The notes under the pieces: model-generated
What the model was told of the DNA's origin: nothing
Database searches by the model: none
The model's input: the letters and a program-made list of their open reading frames with translations, nothing else
Translations under genes and position numbers: made by a program
Origin: Oricola cellulosilytica
GTDB lineage: Bacteria; Pseudomonadota; Alphaproteobacteria; Rhizobiales; Rhizobiaceae
Reading direction: 5' to 3'
DNA length: 64,000 bases
NCBI RefSeq assembly: GCF_019966575.1
Contig: NZ_JAINFK010000006.1
Location: 124,001-188,000 of the forward strand
Shown: positions 19,155 to 28,539 of the stretch, in pieces
How positions within the stretch are numbered: the stretch's first letter is position 1
How the letters are laid out: every line of letters begins with the position of its first letter

Positions 19155-19634
19155 TCAGGCAGGTTCGGTCAGGTTTGTTTCGGGCGCGGGCAGCATCGCG
19201 GCGAGTTCGCCGATCCATGCGGCCGCCGGCTCCGGCAACTCGCCCGGAGCTGAGAAATAGTCGCCAAGCGCGCTGAGCCGGATCGCGAACGCACGGCTCA
19301 GGCGCCGTTCGTCCGGATGAAACCGAACGTTTTCAAGCAGAGCGATCGTTCCGAACGGCGTATCTGCAAGTCCGGCTTCCGCACCGCCGCCAACGCACTC
19401 GGCCACGAACCGTACCGGCACGCCGCTCGCTTCTTTCAGCGGCTTGACGAAACGGCGCAGGCTCAACGCCGCGTTGAAATCACCTTGTGGACTGCCGTAG
19501 CCGGCAAGGACCGCAACACGCGCACCGGATGTCGCGAGACCGGCAAGGTATCGACCGAATTCGGGTGTGAGGCCACCTACCAGATCGGCCCTGACGATCA
19601 CGGTCTTGCCGTCGAGCGTGCCAGAAACATTCAT
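19155..19634 (-). CDS. Stand-alone phosphoglycerate-kinase N-domain-like protein
   Basis: 159 residues that align with the N-terminal half of phosphoglycerate kinase only: VIVRADL near residue 15, VAVLAGYGSPQGD near 45 and IALLENVRFHPDE near 105. The 3-phosphoglycerate ligands are largely lost: the SHLGRP-type motif reads AGYGSP (His to Gly45, Arg to Ser48) and the Asn of RXDXN is Val19. The ATP-binding C-terminal domain is absent, with no trace downstream. Yet the frame is intact, starts in an ATGA overlap with cbbT and is followed 12 bases later by cbbA. It cannot be a working PGK; it may be a relic or a regulatory or assembly factor. Confidence 0.75.
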   Translation of the reverse strand: MNVSGTLDGKTVIVRADLVGGLTPEFGRYLAGLATSGARVAVLAGYGSPQGDFNAALSLRRFVKPLKEASGVPVRFVAECVGGGAEAGLADTPFGTIALLENVRFHPDERRLSRAFAIRLSALGDYFSAPGELPEPAAAWIGELAAMLPAPETNLTEPA

Positions 19635-21649
19635 CAGGAGGCCGCCCCGCGCAGCAAATCCCGCGCCTTCGAACAGACGGCGTCCGCCGTAATTCCGAAG
19701 TGCTTGTAAAGGTCGTCGGCCGGTGCGCTGGCGCCAAAGGAGCTCATGCCTATGAAGGCGCCGTTGTCCCCGGTCCAGCGGTCCCAGCCCAGCCGCGCGG
19801 CAGCTTCAATTGCGATACGCGGGGCATTGCCCAGGACAGAGCGCCGATGGTCCTCGCTTTGCTTCTCGAACAGTTCCCAGCAGGGCATGGAAACGATCGC
19901 TGCCCTGACGCTGCTCTCGGTCATCAGCTTGTCTGCTGCGGCCTTGGCGATCTCGACTTCGGAACCAGTCGCGATCAACGTAACATCTCGTTCGCCCATA
20001 GCTTCTCGCAGGATATAGGCCCCTCGTGTGGAACGGTTCTCGCGCGTGTGCGCTTCACGGAGCATTGGGAGCCCCTGCCGCGACAAAACCAGCACGCTCG
20101 GCGTCTTCTCCGAGGCGAGCGCCAGTTCCCAGGCTTCCGCGGTTTCGATGATGTCGGCGGGCCGGAACACGTTGAGGTTTGGCGTTGCGCGCAGCATCGC
20201 CAGATGTTCGACGGGCTGATGGGTCGGGCCGTCCTCTCCAAGTCCGATCGAGTCGTGCGTCATGACATAAATGACGCGCTGCTCCATCAGCGCCGAAAGA
20301 CGCATTGCGCCGCGTGCATAATCGCTGAAAACGAGAAATGTGCCGCCGTAGGGAATGACCCCCCCGTGAAGGGCCATGCCGTTCATCGCTGCGGCCATGC
20401 CATGCTCGCGAATACCGTAATGGATGTAGCGGCCCTTGAAATGGCGTGGCGCAACCGAACCGAGGCCCTCGGTGACCGTCAGGTTCGAATGGGTCAGGTC
20501 GGCAGAACCGCCGACAGTCAGTTTCGTCGCAGCGTTAATGACACCGAGAACCATCTCGGACGCCTTGCGCGTCGCCACCTCGGTGGCCTCCTCGACATGG
20601 CGTTTCCGGAAAGCAGAAAAGTTCCGTCCGATGTTTCTCGGCAATCCTCCGGCAATTGCAGCTTCAAACCCCTTGCGCCTTCTGCTGGAGCCGAGCCGGG
20701 CTTGCCATGCCGAGCGCGCCCTCCGGCCTCGTATTGCGATAGAGCGCCACGCGCATGCGACGTTCTCGGGAATGACAAACGATTCATCGGCCCAACTGAT
20801 GTTCGCCCGCGTCGCGGAGATTTCATCGGCTCCGAGGGGCGCCCCATGGATCTTCTCGGACCCTTCCATGTTCGGTGCACCCCTTCCAATAACCGTTCGG
20901 CAGGCGATCAGGGAAGGTTTTCTCGACTTGCGGGCTTTCTCGATCGCCTGGGCGATATCGCTCGTGTCATGACCGTCGACGATCCGGACCTCCCAGCCGG
21001 CGGCCTTGAAGCGCGCCGGCTGACTCATCGATGTGGACAAGGAGGTGGGTCCATCGATGGAAATCCTGTTGTCATCCCAGAGAACGATGAGTTTACCGAG
21101 ATTCAGATGTCCGGCCAGATCAATCGCCTCGTGGCTGATGCCTTCCTGCAGGCAGCCGTCACCGGCGATCACATAAGTGTGGTGATCGACGAGTTTCGGT
21201 CCGAAGCGCGCCGCCATCATCCGCTCGGCGATCGCCATGCCGACGGCTGTCGCAAGCCCCTGCCCTAGCGGGCCGGTCGTCGTCTCGATACCCAGCGCGT
21301 GACCGTATTCGGGATGGCCGGCCGTCCGGCTGCCGAGTTGGCGGAACCGCTTCAATTCCTCGATGGGCATGTCGGGGTAGCCGATAAGATGGTGGATCGC
21401 ATATTGCAGCATCGACCCGTGCCCCGCCGAAAGGACGAACCGATCACGATCCGGCCAATCGGATTTAGCGGGATCGATTTTGATGAAGCGGTTGAAGAGC
21501 ACGGTCGCCACGTCCGCCATGCCCATCGGCATGCCGGGGTGACCCGAGTTTGCATTCTGGACAGCATCCATCGTCAGCGCTCGGATCGCATTGGCCATAT
21601 CGCGCTCGCTCGCGGCCGCCTCGATGTTCGGTTCTACCTGGATATTCAT
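19634..21649 (-). CDS. cbbT: Transketolase
   Basis: 671 residues. Thiamine-diphosphate enzyme for the carbon rearrangements of the CBB cycle. N-terminal [11 protein letters not shown], the [13 protein letters not shown]...DDN ThDP/Mg motif, the central [10 protein letters not shown] and IREHGM segments and the [17 protein letters not shown] segment are all present. It follows cbbP after 10 bases and overlaps the PGK-like gene by 4 bases. A slightly diverged linker around residues 300-350 is not in a catalytic region. Confidence 0.96.
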   Translation of the reverse strand: MNIQVEPNIEAAASERDMANAIRALTMDAVQNANSGHPGMPMGMADVATVLFNRFIKIDPAKSDWPDRDRFVLSAGHGSMLQYAIHHLIGYPDMPIEELKRFRQLGSRTAGHPEYGHALGIETTTGPLGQGLATAVGMAIAERMMAARFGPKLVDHHTYVIAGDGCLQEGISHEAIDLAGHLNLGKLIVLWDDNRISIDGPTSLSTSMSQPARFKAAGWEVRIVDGHDTSDIAQAIEKARKSRKPSLIACRTVIGRGAPNMEGSEKIHGAPLGADEISATRANISWADESFVIPENVACAWRSIAIRGRRARSAWQARLGSSRRRKGFEAAIAGGLPRNIGRNFSAFRKRHVEEATEVATRKASEMVLGVINAATKLTVGGSADLTHSNLTVTEGLGSVAPRHFKGRYIHYGIREHGMAAAMNGMALHGGVIPYGGTFLVFSDYARGAMRLSALMEQRVIYVMTHDSIGLGEDGPTHQPVEHLAMLRATPNLNVFRPADIIETAEAWELALASEKTPSVLVLSRQGLPMLREAHTRENRSTRGAYILREAMGERDVTLIATGSEVEIAKAAADKLMTESSVRAAIVSMPCWELFEKQSEDHRRSVLGNAPRIAIEAAARLGWDRWTGDNGAFIGMSSFGASAPADDLYKHFGITADAVCSKARDLLRGAAS

Positions 21650-21659
21650 GACCTTCTCC

Positions 21660-22532
21660 TCAGGACGCGCGACGTTTGAGATCCAGGAGCTTGTGGATCA
21701 GTGGCGTGAAGATGAGTTGCATGGCGAGATCGAGCTTCTCGCCGGAACAAACTATCGAATTGGCCCGCGACATGAAGCTGTCGTCCAGCATCGACAGAAG
21801 GTATGGAAAATCGATGCCGCGGGGGTTGGCGAACCGGATGACGAGCATCGATTCGGCTGGCGTCGGAATCCAGCGCGCCACGAACGGATTGGATGTGTCG
21901 ACGGTAGGAATGCGCTGGAAATTGATATTGGTTTCGGAGAACTGCGGGCAGATATACCGGGCGTAGTCGGGCATGCGGCGCAGGATCGTATCGGTCACCG
22001 CCTCGGTGGAGTAACCGCGCAGCGACTTATCGCGATGAATTTTCTGAACCCATTCCAGATTGATCACCGGAACGACGCCGATCTTGAGATCGACATGACG
22101 CGGCAGATCCACCGCCCCAGTTTTCACGCAACCATGCAGGCCCTCGTAAAACAGCAGGTCGCTTGCTGGCAGATCCTCCCATTTCGTAAACGTTCCAGGC
22201 GGCGAGCCGAAAAATTCGGCCTCCTTGTCGTCATGAACATAATGGCGCGTCTTTCCTTTTCCCTTGCGTCCGTATTGTTCGAAAACTGATTCGAGAATTT
22301 CGAGTTCGTTCGCCTCGGGACTGAAATGAGAGAAGTTGTAATTTCCCTTCTCCTCTTCTTCCGCAACCTTTGCCTTCATCCCGGCCCGGTCGTAGCGATG
22401 GAACGCATCGCCTTCGATAGAGGCAGCAGTGATGCCTTCCCGCTTGAAGATCTTTTCGAACGTGTCCTTGACGGTCGTCGTGCCAGCGCCGGAGGAACCG
22501 GTGATCGCAATGATTGGATACTTGTTGGACAT
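21660..22532 (-). CDS. cbbP: Phosphoribulokinase
   Basis: 290 residues, the class I (bacterial octameric) size. P-loop [13 protein letters not shown], catalytic Asp region GDAFHRYDR, and FYEGLHGC Walker-B-like segment are visible. It makes ribulose-1,5-bisphosphate from ribulose-5-phosphate and ATP; this class is usually stimulated by NADH. Second gene of the operon after cbbF. Presence with RuBisCO is diagnostic for a complete CBB cycle. Confidence 0.97.
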   Translation of the reverse strand: MSNKYPIIAITGSSGAGTTTVKDTFEKIFKREGITAASIEGDAFHRYDRAGMKAKVAEEEEKGNYNFSHFSPEANELEILESVFEQYGRKGKGKTRHYVHDDKEAEFFGSPPGTFTKWEDLPASDLLFYEGLHGCVKTGAVDLPRHVDLKIGVVPVINLEWVQKIHRDKSLRGYSTEAVTDTILRRMPDYARYICPQFSETNINFQRIPTVDTSNPFVARWIPTPAESMLVIRFANPRGIDFPYLLSMLDDSFMSRANSIVCSGEKLDLAMQLIFTPLIHKLLDLKRRAS

Positions 22533-22546
22533 GAGATTTCGGCTCC

Positions 22547-23584
22547 CTAGGCCCGAAACAGGCCGCGATTACCGAACAGCGGATGCCGGTTTCCGATCGC
22601 CGATGGTTCGCCGTGATACCGCTTGATTTTCTCGACCTCCTTGCGCGAGCCAAAAACGAGTGGCGTACGCTGATGCAGGTCCGTCGGAACCAGATCGAGT
22701 ATGCTGGTCAAGCCGTCGGTCGCGTGGCCACCGGCCTGCTCCATGAGCAGCGCCATGGGGTTGGCTTCGTAGACAAGGCGCAGCCGCCCTTGCGAATAGC
22801 CTTTGCGGTTGTCTCGCGGATAGAGAAATACACCGCCGCGGATCAGGATTCGGTAGGCATCGGCGACAAGCGAGGCGATCCACCGCATGTTGAAGTCGCG
22901 GTCACGCGGACCATCAGTGCCTGCCAGGCAATCGTCGACGTAAAGGCGAATGGCCTCGTCCCAGTGCCGGTAATTCGAGGCATTGACCGCAAATTCTGTC
23001 GACAACCGGGGAATCGCAATGGACGGATAGGCTTCGACAAAGGTGCCTAGTCGACTGGAAAATACGTAGATCCGCGTGCCGTTCAGCTTTGTAAGGGCCA
23101 ACGCCAGTTGCGGTCCGTAGATGAAGAAACCCGCCGCCAATTGATTGCGGCCCGGCTGAGAAAAGGTATCTCCCACGGCCTCCAAGCGCGGCAGTATGGA
23201 AAAAATCGTGCCGATCGACACATTGGTGTCGATGTTCGACGAACCGTCGAGCGGGTCGATCGCGACCGCCAATTTGCCTTGCTGTGAGAGTTCGACGGGA
23301 TTGGCCAGTTCCTCGGATGCGTAATGGCCAACCCCGGCGCGGCGCGCCGCGTCGATGAACCGGTTGTCGGCGTACACATCGAGATCCTTTTGGGTGTCCC
23401 CGCCCGCATTGTTCGACGAACGCTCCTCGGCAAAGGCCGCGCCGAGCGCTCCCTCGTTGACGGACTTGCGGACCTGCAAGGCGGCATCCGCGAACGCACG
23501 GATCACCGCGGCAATCTGGATGCGAACGGGATCGCGATGGCTCGTGAATGTATTGAGATACGCGTCCAGCGTTCGAGCTTGCAT
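22547..23584 (-). CDS. cbbF: Fructose-1,6/sedoheptulose-1,7-bisphosphatase, class I
   Basis: 345 residues. Class I FBPase with AIDPLDGSSNIDTN, the metal-binding core, and a C-terminal LVYEANPMALLMEQAGG substrate segment. It dephosphorylates the two bisphosphates in CBB regeneration. The ATG at 23584 has a GGGAGG site; longer in-frame extensions would run through the operator region. First gene of the operon, divergent from cbbR. Confidence 0.95.
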   Translation of the reverse strand: MQARTLDAYLNTFTSHRDPVRIQIAAVIRAFADAALQVRKSVNEGALGAAFAEERSSNNAGGDTQKDLDVYADNRFIDAARRAGVGHYASEELANPVELSQQGKLAVAIDPLDGSSNIDTNVSIGTIFSILPRLEAVGDTFSQPGRNQLAAGFFIYGPQLALALTKLNGTRIYVFSSRLGTFVEAYPSIAIPRLSTEFAVNASNYRHWDEAIRLYVDDCLAGTDGPRDRDFNMRWIASLVADAYRILIRGGVFLYPRDNRKGYSQGRLRLVYEANPMALLMEQAGGHATDGLTSILDLVPTDLHQRTPLVFGSRKEVEKIKRYHGEPSAIGNRHPLFGNRGLFRA

Positions 23585-23645
23585 CGTGATCCTCCCGTGG
23601 CGGGTTCGCCGCCGTGCTCGCAAGGATCATGTTTTTTGAATATAT

Positions 23646-23696
23646 GTAAACTTTATTAACTTTACTGTTCTGATAAATTTCTCTAACTTATCAGAA
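23646..23696. promoter_or_regulatory. CbbR operator region between cbbF and cbbR
   Basis: Two inverted repeats in an AT-rich gap: GTAAA-N10-TTTAC (23646-23665), and TTCTGATAA-N11-TTATCAGAA (23668-23696) with perfect 9-base arms whose last base is the A of the cbbR start codon. LysR regulators bind T-N11-A type dyads; the second dyad would let CbbR repress itself while activating cbbF. Confidence 0.7.
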
Positions 23697-24646
23697 TGCG
23701 TAGCCTGACACTCCGCCAGCTCCGGTCGCTTATAGCCATCGAGGAGACGGGAAAAATCTCGACTGCCGCCGAGCAGCTCAGATTAACCGGCCCTGCGGTG
23801 ACTCTCCAATTGAAGCAGGTCGAGGAGGAGTGCGGACTTCGTCTCTTCGACCGAACCGCCGAGGGGATGCGCCCGACCGAGGCCGGAAAGGTTCTCTTGC
23901 AGGCCGCGCATGCGGTTCAAGGAGAACTTCGCACGGTGGAGGAAACGCTGGCCGATCTAAAGGGCGGCAAACGTGGCACACTCAGGCTCGGTGCTGTGTC
24001 GACGGCCAAGTATTTCGCGCCGCGCCTGATCGCCGGCTTTCAGAAAGTAAATCCGGCCATTCATATCGACTTGTTCATTGGCAACCGTTCGGAAACGATC
24101 GAGGCGCTGCGCGATCGCGAGATCGACATCGCTCTTATGGGAAGACCGCCTCGCGATCTTACGGTTAACGCACGGGTGTTTGGCGACCACCCATTGGTCA
24201 TCATCGCACCGCCTGACCACCGCCTCGCCGATATCCGTGATGTCACGAAAGAAGATCTTCTTTCGGAACATTTTTTGCTGCGCGAACGCGGCTCGGGAAC
24301 CCGCAACTCGTTGGAGATCTTTTTTGCCGATGTTCCAGACAAGCTAGAATCCCTTGGCGCGGAAATGGGATCGAATGAAACCATCAAGCAGGCGGTGATG
24401 GCCGGGCTCGGAATTGCGTTTATCTCCGCGCATACAATTGAACAGGAACTTCAGCTGAAAAAATTGGCCATACTCGATGTGACAGGCATGCCGATACGGC
24501 GCCAATGGTTTGCAATTTCGCGCAGCGACCGCTCCGTGACGCCGGCAATGGAGATATTCATTTCGTTCTTGAGCAGGCGGGGCGCCAGCTATTTGCCGAT
24601 AAGTCCGAAAATCTACGCGGCGGGAGCTGCCGAGCTGGTCGGTTAG
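23696..24646 (+). CDS. cbbR: CbbR, LysR-type activator of the cbb operon
   Basis: 316 residues. N-terminal winged helix (TLRQLRSLIAIEETGKISTA, AEQLRLTGPAVTLQLKQVEEE) and a LysR substrate domain from about residue 95. Divergent orientation to cbbF, length and the LTLRQLR start are those of CbbR. It is expected to sense CBB intermediates or NADPH and activate the leftward operon 12 genes long. Operator dyads lie in the 111-base gap and reach its own start codon. Confidence 0.92.
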   Translation: MRSLTLRQLRSLIAIEETGKISTAAEQLRLTGPAVTLQLKQVEEECGLRLFDRTAEGMRPTEAGKVLLQAAHAVQGELRTVEETLADLKGGKRGTLRLGAVSTAKYFAPRLIAGFQKVNPAIHIDLFIGNRSETIEALRDREIDIALMGRPPRDLTVNARVFGDHPLVIIAPPDHRLADIRDVTKEDLLSEHFLLRERGSGTRNSLEIFFADVPDKLESLGAEMGSNETIKQAVMAGLGIAFISAHTIEQELQLKKLAILDVTGMPIRRQWFAISRSDRSVTPAMEIFISFLSRRGASYLPISPKIYAAGAAELVG

Positions 24647-25708
24647 CGACGAACGTTTTTGTTGATATGGAAGGGTTCCGACTAAAGCCCGGCGCATTCG
24701 CAGTTCGAGATCCGCACTCACCCGGAACAAAGACGATGTTTACTTCGCGCGCTCGAAGAGCAGCAATGTGTTCGTCCCGGCCACCATCGTGATACGAGCC
24801 CACCCGCTATTTGCTGCCTTAAGCCGGCGATGGCCGCCTGCGCTATCCTCATGCCGTCGTTTGCTCCCGTTGTACTTCCTAGTTGCGCGGCTGATCATCG
24901 ATAATTGTAGTCGGGCTACGAGGTTCCTACTGATGGCGAAGTATGATGGCCACGTGATCAGACCCGCAAAGATCGTATGCAAAGATTAATTTTCACACCT
25001 GGCGATCACCAAGTTCGTGAGAAAAGTGAACGCTGGCGAAATCGAGCTTCCGCTTACCAGAGCGGACCGCAGCCAGAAGAGCGCGAAGGACGTTCGCCTG
25101 CAGGGCTAGGGCTCGTATATCAACCAACGTCGCAAGATCGCATTGCCCCACGCTCGCGCGTTCCCTACCAAATAGCTACACGGATCGGCTGGGCACTCAT
25201 TGACCCACTGGCAATTTGCTCGCGCCCGATTGGTATCGGTAACTTCAGCGGACAAGTACAGCGAGGCTTACAACTCAGCGAATCATAGAACTCTTATTCA
25301 TTGATTTTATGCTGTTTTTTAAAACATTCGTCCAGTCCATCATGGGTGCAATGGCCAATTTCCTCTCGGAAGCGTTCACATCCGCAGGCATATTCATCCT
25401 GATTTCTCTTCTACCGAATGGAGCATTCGGCTGCTCGTACCGGATATATCAGTCACCCCCCCCCTCGCCTGCCAGTTTGTTCACGCCAACATGATCCAAG
25501 CAGACGAGACAGCTATTAGCGCTAACTCCGCTTCCGACCTAAAGCTACCGTCCGACTCACATCCAATGAATGACCGTCGCCGATCCCTTCTAGAAATTGC
25601 AGCTCGGGCATTCCACCATTCTCCTGCAGAAACGAGAAATCCCGATTGTCCGCACATCGCGGATTGCATTCTCGGGAGAACGCTCGACCACTAGATTTCG
25701 GTCGGCGC
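24647..25708. other. Gene-poor debris region
   Basis: About 1.06 kb between two regulators with no intact gene. GC content drops and many short frames are closed by stops. The only recognisable item is a dead prtN (24909-25157). Bases 25160-25700 show nothing I can name; short frames at 25309 and 25491 lack support. Confidence 0.6.
24909..25157 (+). pseudogene. Pyocin activator PrtN-like relic
   Basis: Continuous reading frame interrupted by two stops: FLLMAKYDGHVIRPAKIVCKD, then TAA at 24987 where PrtN has Tyr, then FSHLAITKFVRKVNAGEIEL...SQKSAKDVRLQG, then TAG at 25107, then YINQRRKIALP. The order and spacing match the small PrtN (pyocin/prophage activator) family throughout its roughly 80 residues. 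Single-base stops in an otherwise good match show recent decay. It marks a former prophage or island here. Confidence 0.75.
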
Positions 25709-26593
25709 TCATTCCAGCTGGCTAGCGGCCCAAAATGCCCTCGTCGTCGCAAAAAATGCCCGGGACAGAAGCCCGTCTTCATCTTGCGGCATGAATACCA
25801 CTTCGTCATAGAGCCTGTCCATATCCCGCACAGGGATGCGCAGAATCCCGCCGGTGCGGCCAGTCCCCTCGCGCCACATAAAGCCGACGCCCATGCCGTT
25901 GGCGACCGCCTCGTAAACGCCATCGCGTGTATCAAGCGACAACAGCGGAGCCGGCTCGAAGCCGGCCGCGCGGAACGCCCGGTCGACGATACGCTGCGTC
26001 GATGATCCCTTGGTGCGGAAAATCAGCGGAGCCTGCATCAACTGTTGGCAGGTCAGACTTCGGAGATGCGCCAACTCACTGTCGGGATGGGCAATGGCCA
26101 CCACTTGTTGACGGACAAGCAGTTCCCGGCGGAAACGGCCATCGTCGAGCACGTTCGGGAGCACACCAATATCCACCCGGCGGGCAATGACGGCCCTCGT
26201 GATTTCCTCGAACGAACCGGTTTCAACCGAGATGGAGATGCCCGGATAGCGTTTGTTGAACAATGCGATAAGGGCCATTCCTGGCATCGAATTGCCCAAT
26301 CCGATCGAAATGCGGCCGTCCAGCAAGGTGTTCTGGCGGTTCAATATCCGCGTCGCAGCGTTCTCGGCCTCCACCATGCGCTCGGCAGCATCGCACAACT
26401 CGGTGCAAAGCGGCGTCGGATGAAAATGCCCATTGCGGCGCTGGAACAGCCTGACGCCAAATTCCTCCTCGATCCCCTTGATGTGCTGGGAGATCGCCGG
26501 TTGCGAAATCCCAAGTTGCCGGGCGGCTCCGGCATAGGAGCCGGCCGTCGCCACGGCATTCACCGCTCTTATTCGCGTCAATGAAAGCGCCAA
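25709..26593 (-). CDS. LysR-type regulator of the phosphoester-type transport operon
   Basis: 294 residues. Winged-helix N-terminus (SLTRIRAVNAVATAGSYAGA, RQLGISQPAISQHIKGIEEEFG) and a type-2 periplasmic-binding effector domain (residues 90-290). It diverges from the HAD-permease operon that starts at 26762, the usual layout for a local LysR regulator. The effector is unknown; from the operon content an organophosphorus compound is a reasonable guess. Confidence 0.85.
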   Translation of the reverse strand: MALSLTRIRAVNAVATAGSYAGAARQLGISQPAISQHIKGIEEEFGVRLFQRRNGHFHPTPLCTELCDAAERMVEAENAATRILNRQNTLLDGRISIGLGNSMPGMALIALFNKRYPGISISVETGSFEEITRAVIARRVDIGVLPNVLDDGRFRRELLVRQQVVAIAHPDSELAHLRSLTCQQLMQAPLIFRTKGSSTQRIVDRAFRAAGFEPAPLLSLDTRDGVYEAVANGMGVGFMWREGTGRTGGILRIPVRDMDRLYDEVVFMPQDEDGLLSRAFFATTRAFWAASQLE

Positions 26594-26761
26594 ATCCCGA
26601 TTCCCTTGTTCGATAAGGATTTCTTTGGTTCAGCAAAAGCATAGCTGTCGATTGTAAAGCCCCTGTCACAGTCGAGGCTCACCCTGTCCAGGAACGGGGC
26701 GAAGGCGTCGTTCAGATATCGCGTTTCACGACTGTCATCAAAACGAGCGCAACAGCAGCGC

Positions 26762-27610
26762 ATGGCGCTGCTCGACCCACCGTCCTTCGACAGCAACAAG
26801 CCGGAGCCGTCAGTGCCGATTGGAAAGAAAACAATCCGAAACCTGGGCAGCGCCGACATCGATGGTTGCAAAGCTGTGTTTTGCGATCTCGACGGCTGCC
26901 TCATCGCTGGCCGGCATGTTTTCGACAATACGCTGGAGTTCGTTTCAGCCCATGCCGAAAAGCTCTGGATCGTTTCCAACAACTCGTCTGACACAGCACA
27001 AACGCTTTCCAACCGTATCTCCGCGCTGGGCCTGGATATTGACCCGGGCAGGATACTGCTCGCCGGCGAGCAGGCCATTCGCACGATCGCGAGAACGCGG
27101 CCCGGCGCGGCCGTGTCGATTTACGGCGCCTTGCCAATCCAGACGCTAGCGAACGCGCTCGGGCTTCGCTTTGACGGGGCTCGCCCGGAGATCGTGCTGC
27201 TGGCGCGCGACGCCGAATTCAATCTCGCGTGCCTGTCGAGACTGTTGGGCGAGTTACACAACGGCGCACAGTTCCTTGTCACAAATATCGACACTACCTA
27301 CCCCGACGAAGCTGGGCGGCCGGTTCCGGAAACCGGCGCAATCCTGGCCGCTATTATAGCATGCGATCCGTCCATCCGCTTCAAAACCATCGGCAAGCCG
27401 TCGCCGGATCTCGTAAACCTCGCCTTGCAGCTCAGCGGCGCCGATCCGTCGGAATGCGTATTCATCGGAGACAACGACAAGACGGACGGCATCGCCGCCG
27501 CCGCAGCGGGAATTTCCTTTGTTCACGTCCAACGCCATGACGCAAACGGCATGGCGTCCAACGGCAAGATCGTGGCCTTGGCCGAAAACAGCCTTCCGGG
27601 GGCAATGTGA
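26762..27610 (+). CDS. HAD-IIA family phosphatase (NagD/PLP-phosphatase type)
   Basis: 282 residues. Motif I is FCDLDGCLIAG at about residue 40, motif II WIVSNNSSD at about 70, then a C2-type cap, and KPSPDLVNLALQ...VFIGDNDKTDGIAAA for motifs III/IV. HAD-IIA enzymes dephosphorylate small molecules such as phosphoglycolate, glycerol-phosphate or PLP. The substrate here is unknown. The stop overlaps the start of the permease gene (TGATG), so it is the first cistron of a transport operon, an unusual place for a phosphatase and a hint that the imported compound is a phosphate ester. Confidence 0.85.
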   Translation: MALLDPPSFDSNKPEPSVPIGKKTIRNLGSADIDGCKAVFCDLDGCLIAGRHVFDNTLEFVSAHAEKLWIVSNNSSDTAQTLSNRISALGLDIDPGRILLAGEQAIRTIARTRPGAAVSIYGALPIQTLANALGLRFDGARPEIVLLARDAEFNLACLSRLLGELHNGAQFLVTNIDTTYPDEAGRPVPETGAILAAIIACDPSIRFKTIGKPSPDLVNLALQLSGADPSECVFIGDNDKTDGIAAAAAGISFVHVQRHDANGMASNGKIVALAENSLPGAM

Positions 27611-28536
27611 TGTGGAGGCATGTCGTCCGCACCCTGACCAAGATGGTGGTCACGCTCTTCGTGATCGTGACGCTCGTGTTCTTCGCCACGCGGATGTCGG
27701 GCAATTCCATCGACTACATCATCGGCGAAAGCGTCACCCAGGAAGACCGGGAACTGCTGACCCGTTATTACGGGCTGGATGCGTCCATCTGGACCCAATA
27801 TCTGAAATTTCTCGGATCGTTCCTCGACGGCCAGTTCGGCCTGTCCTTCCTGGAACGGCGCCCGGTCAGCGACATCGTCGCCGAACGCGTCTGGCCGTCG
27901 CTGCAGCTTCTACTGAGCGGGATCGGGCTCACGCTGCTGGTCTCCATCCCGTTCGGGATCGCCGCGGCCATCTACCGAAAGTCATGGATCGGTAGCGCCA
28001 TCATGACCTTCGCCTTCGCCGGCTATGCGCTTCCCAACTTCGTCCTCGCCATTCTAATGGTGCTGGTCTTTGCATTCACACTGAACTGGCTGCCGCTCGT
28101 CGGCAACGGCACACCCTGGCACTTCATCATGCCGACCATCGCGCTGTCCGGCGCCCTGATCGCGGCGCTGACCCGCTTCACCCGCAACGCGATGCTCGAC
28201 GTGCTGAGCCAAGACTACATGCGCACCGCCCGCGCAAAGGGACTGCCCGAGCGCACCGTCATCCTCAAGCACGGCTTCCGCAACGCCTCGATCACCATCC
28301 TGTCCGTGCTCGGGCTTCAGGTGGCGGGCCTCGCCGCAGCGGGAAGTGTCGTCATCGAGTCGATCTTCTCTTGGCCGGGGATCGGCGACCTTCTCGTCTC
28401 CTCGGCAATCCAGCGCGACTATCCGGTGCTGCAATTCGCCGTTCTCGCCGTCGCTCTCGCGGTGGTCGTCATCAACGCGGTCGTCGACATAGCCTATGCC
28501 TATGCCGATCCCCGCATCCGCCTCGGGGGCGCGTGA
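27610..28536 (+). CDS. ABC transporter permease, DppB type
   Basis: 308 residues, six predicted membrane helices. Standard DppB/OppB start (two short helices around a TRMSGNSIDYIIGE loop) and the EAA-type cytoplasmic loop DYMRTARAKGLPERTVILKHGFRNA, which docks on the ATPase. The ATG at 27610 is preferred over the GTG one codon before. Works with the second permease, the binding protein at 29529 and the fused ATPase at 32030. Confidence 0.92.
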   Translation: MWRHVVRTLTKMVVTLFVIVTLVFFATRMSGNSIDYIIGESVTQEDRELLTRYYGLDASIWTQYLKFLGSFLDGQFGLSFLERRPVSDIVAERVWPSLQLLLSGIGLTLLVSIPFGIAAAIYRKSWIGSAIMTFAFAGYALPNFVLAILMVLVFAFTLNWLPLVGNGTPWHFIMPTIALSGALIAALTRFTRNAMLDVLSQDYMRTARAKGLPERTVILKHGFRNASITILSVLGLQVAGLAAAGSVVIESIFSWPGIGDLLVSSAIQRDYPVLQFAVLAVALAVVVINAVVDIAYAYADPRIRLGGA

Positions 28537-28539
28537 TCG

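Noticed and set aside
19700-21268. 522-codon rightward frame opposite cbbT
   Set aside because: Lies wholly inside the transketolase gene in antisense; no family resemblance.
25309-25694. Two short rightward frames (61 and 67 codons) as genes
   Set aside because: No ribosome-binding site, no recognisable family, and located in decayed DNA.
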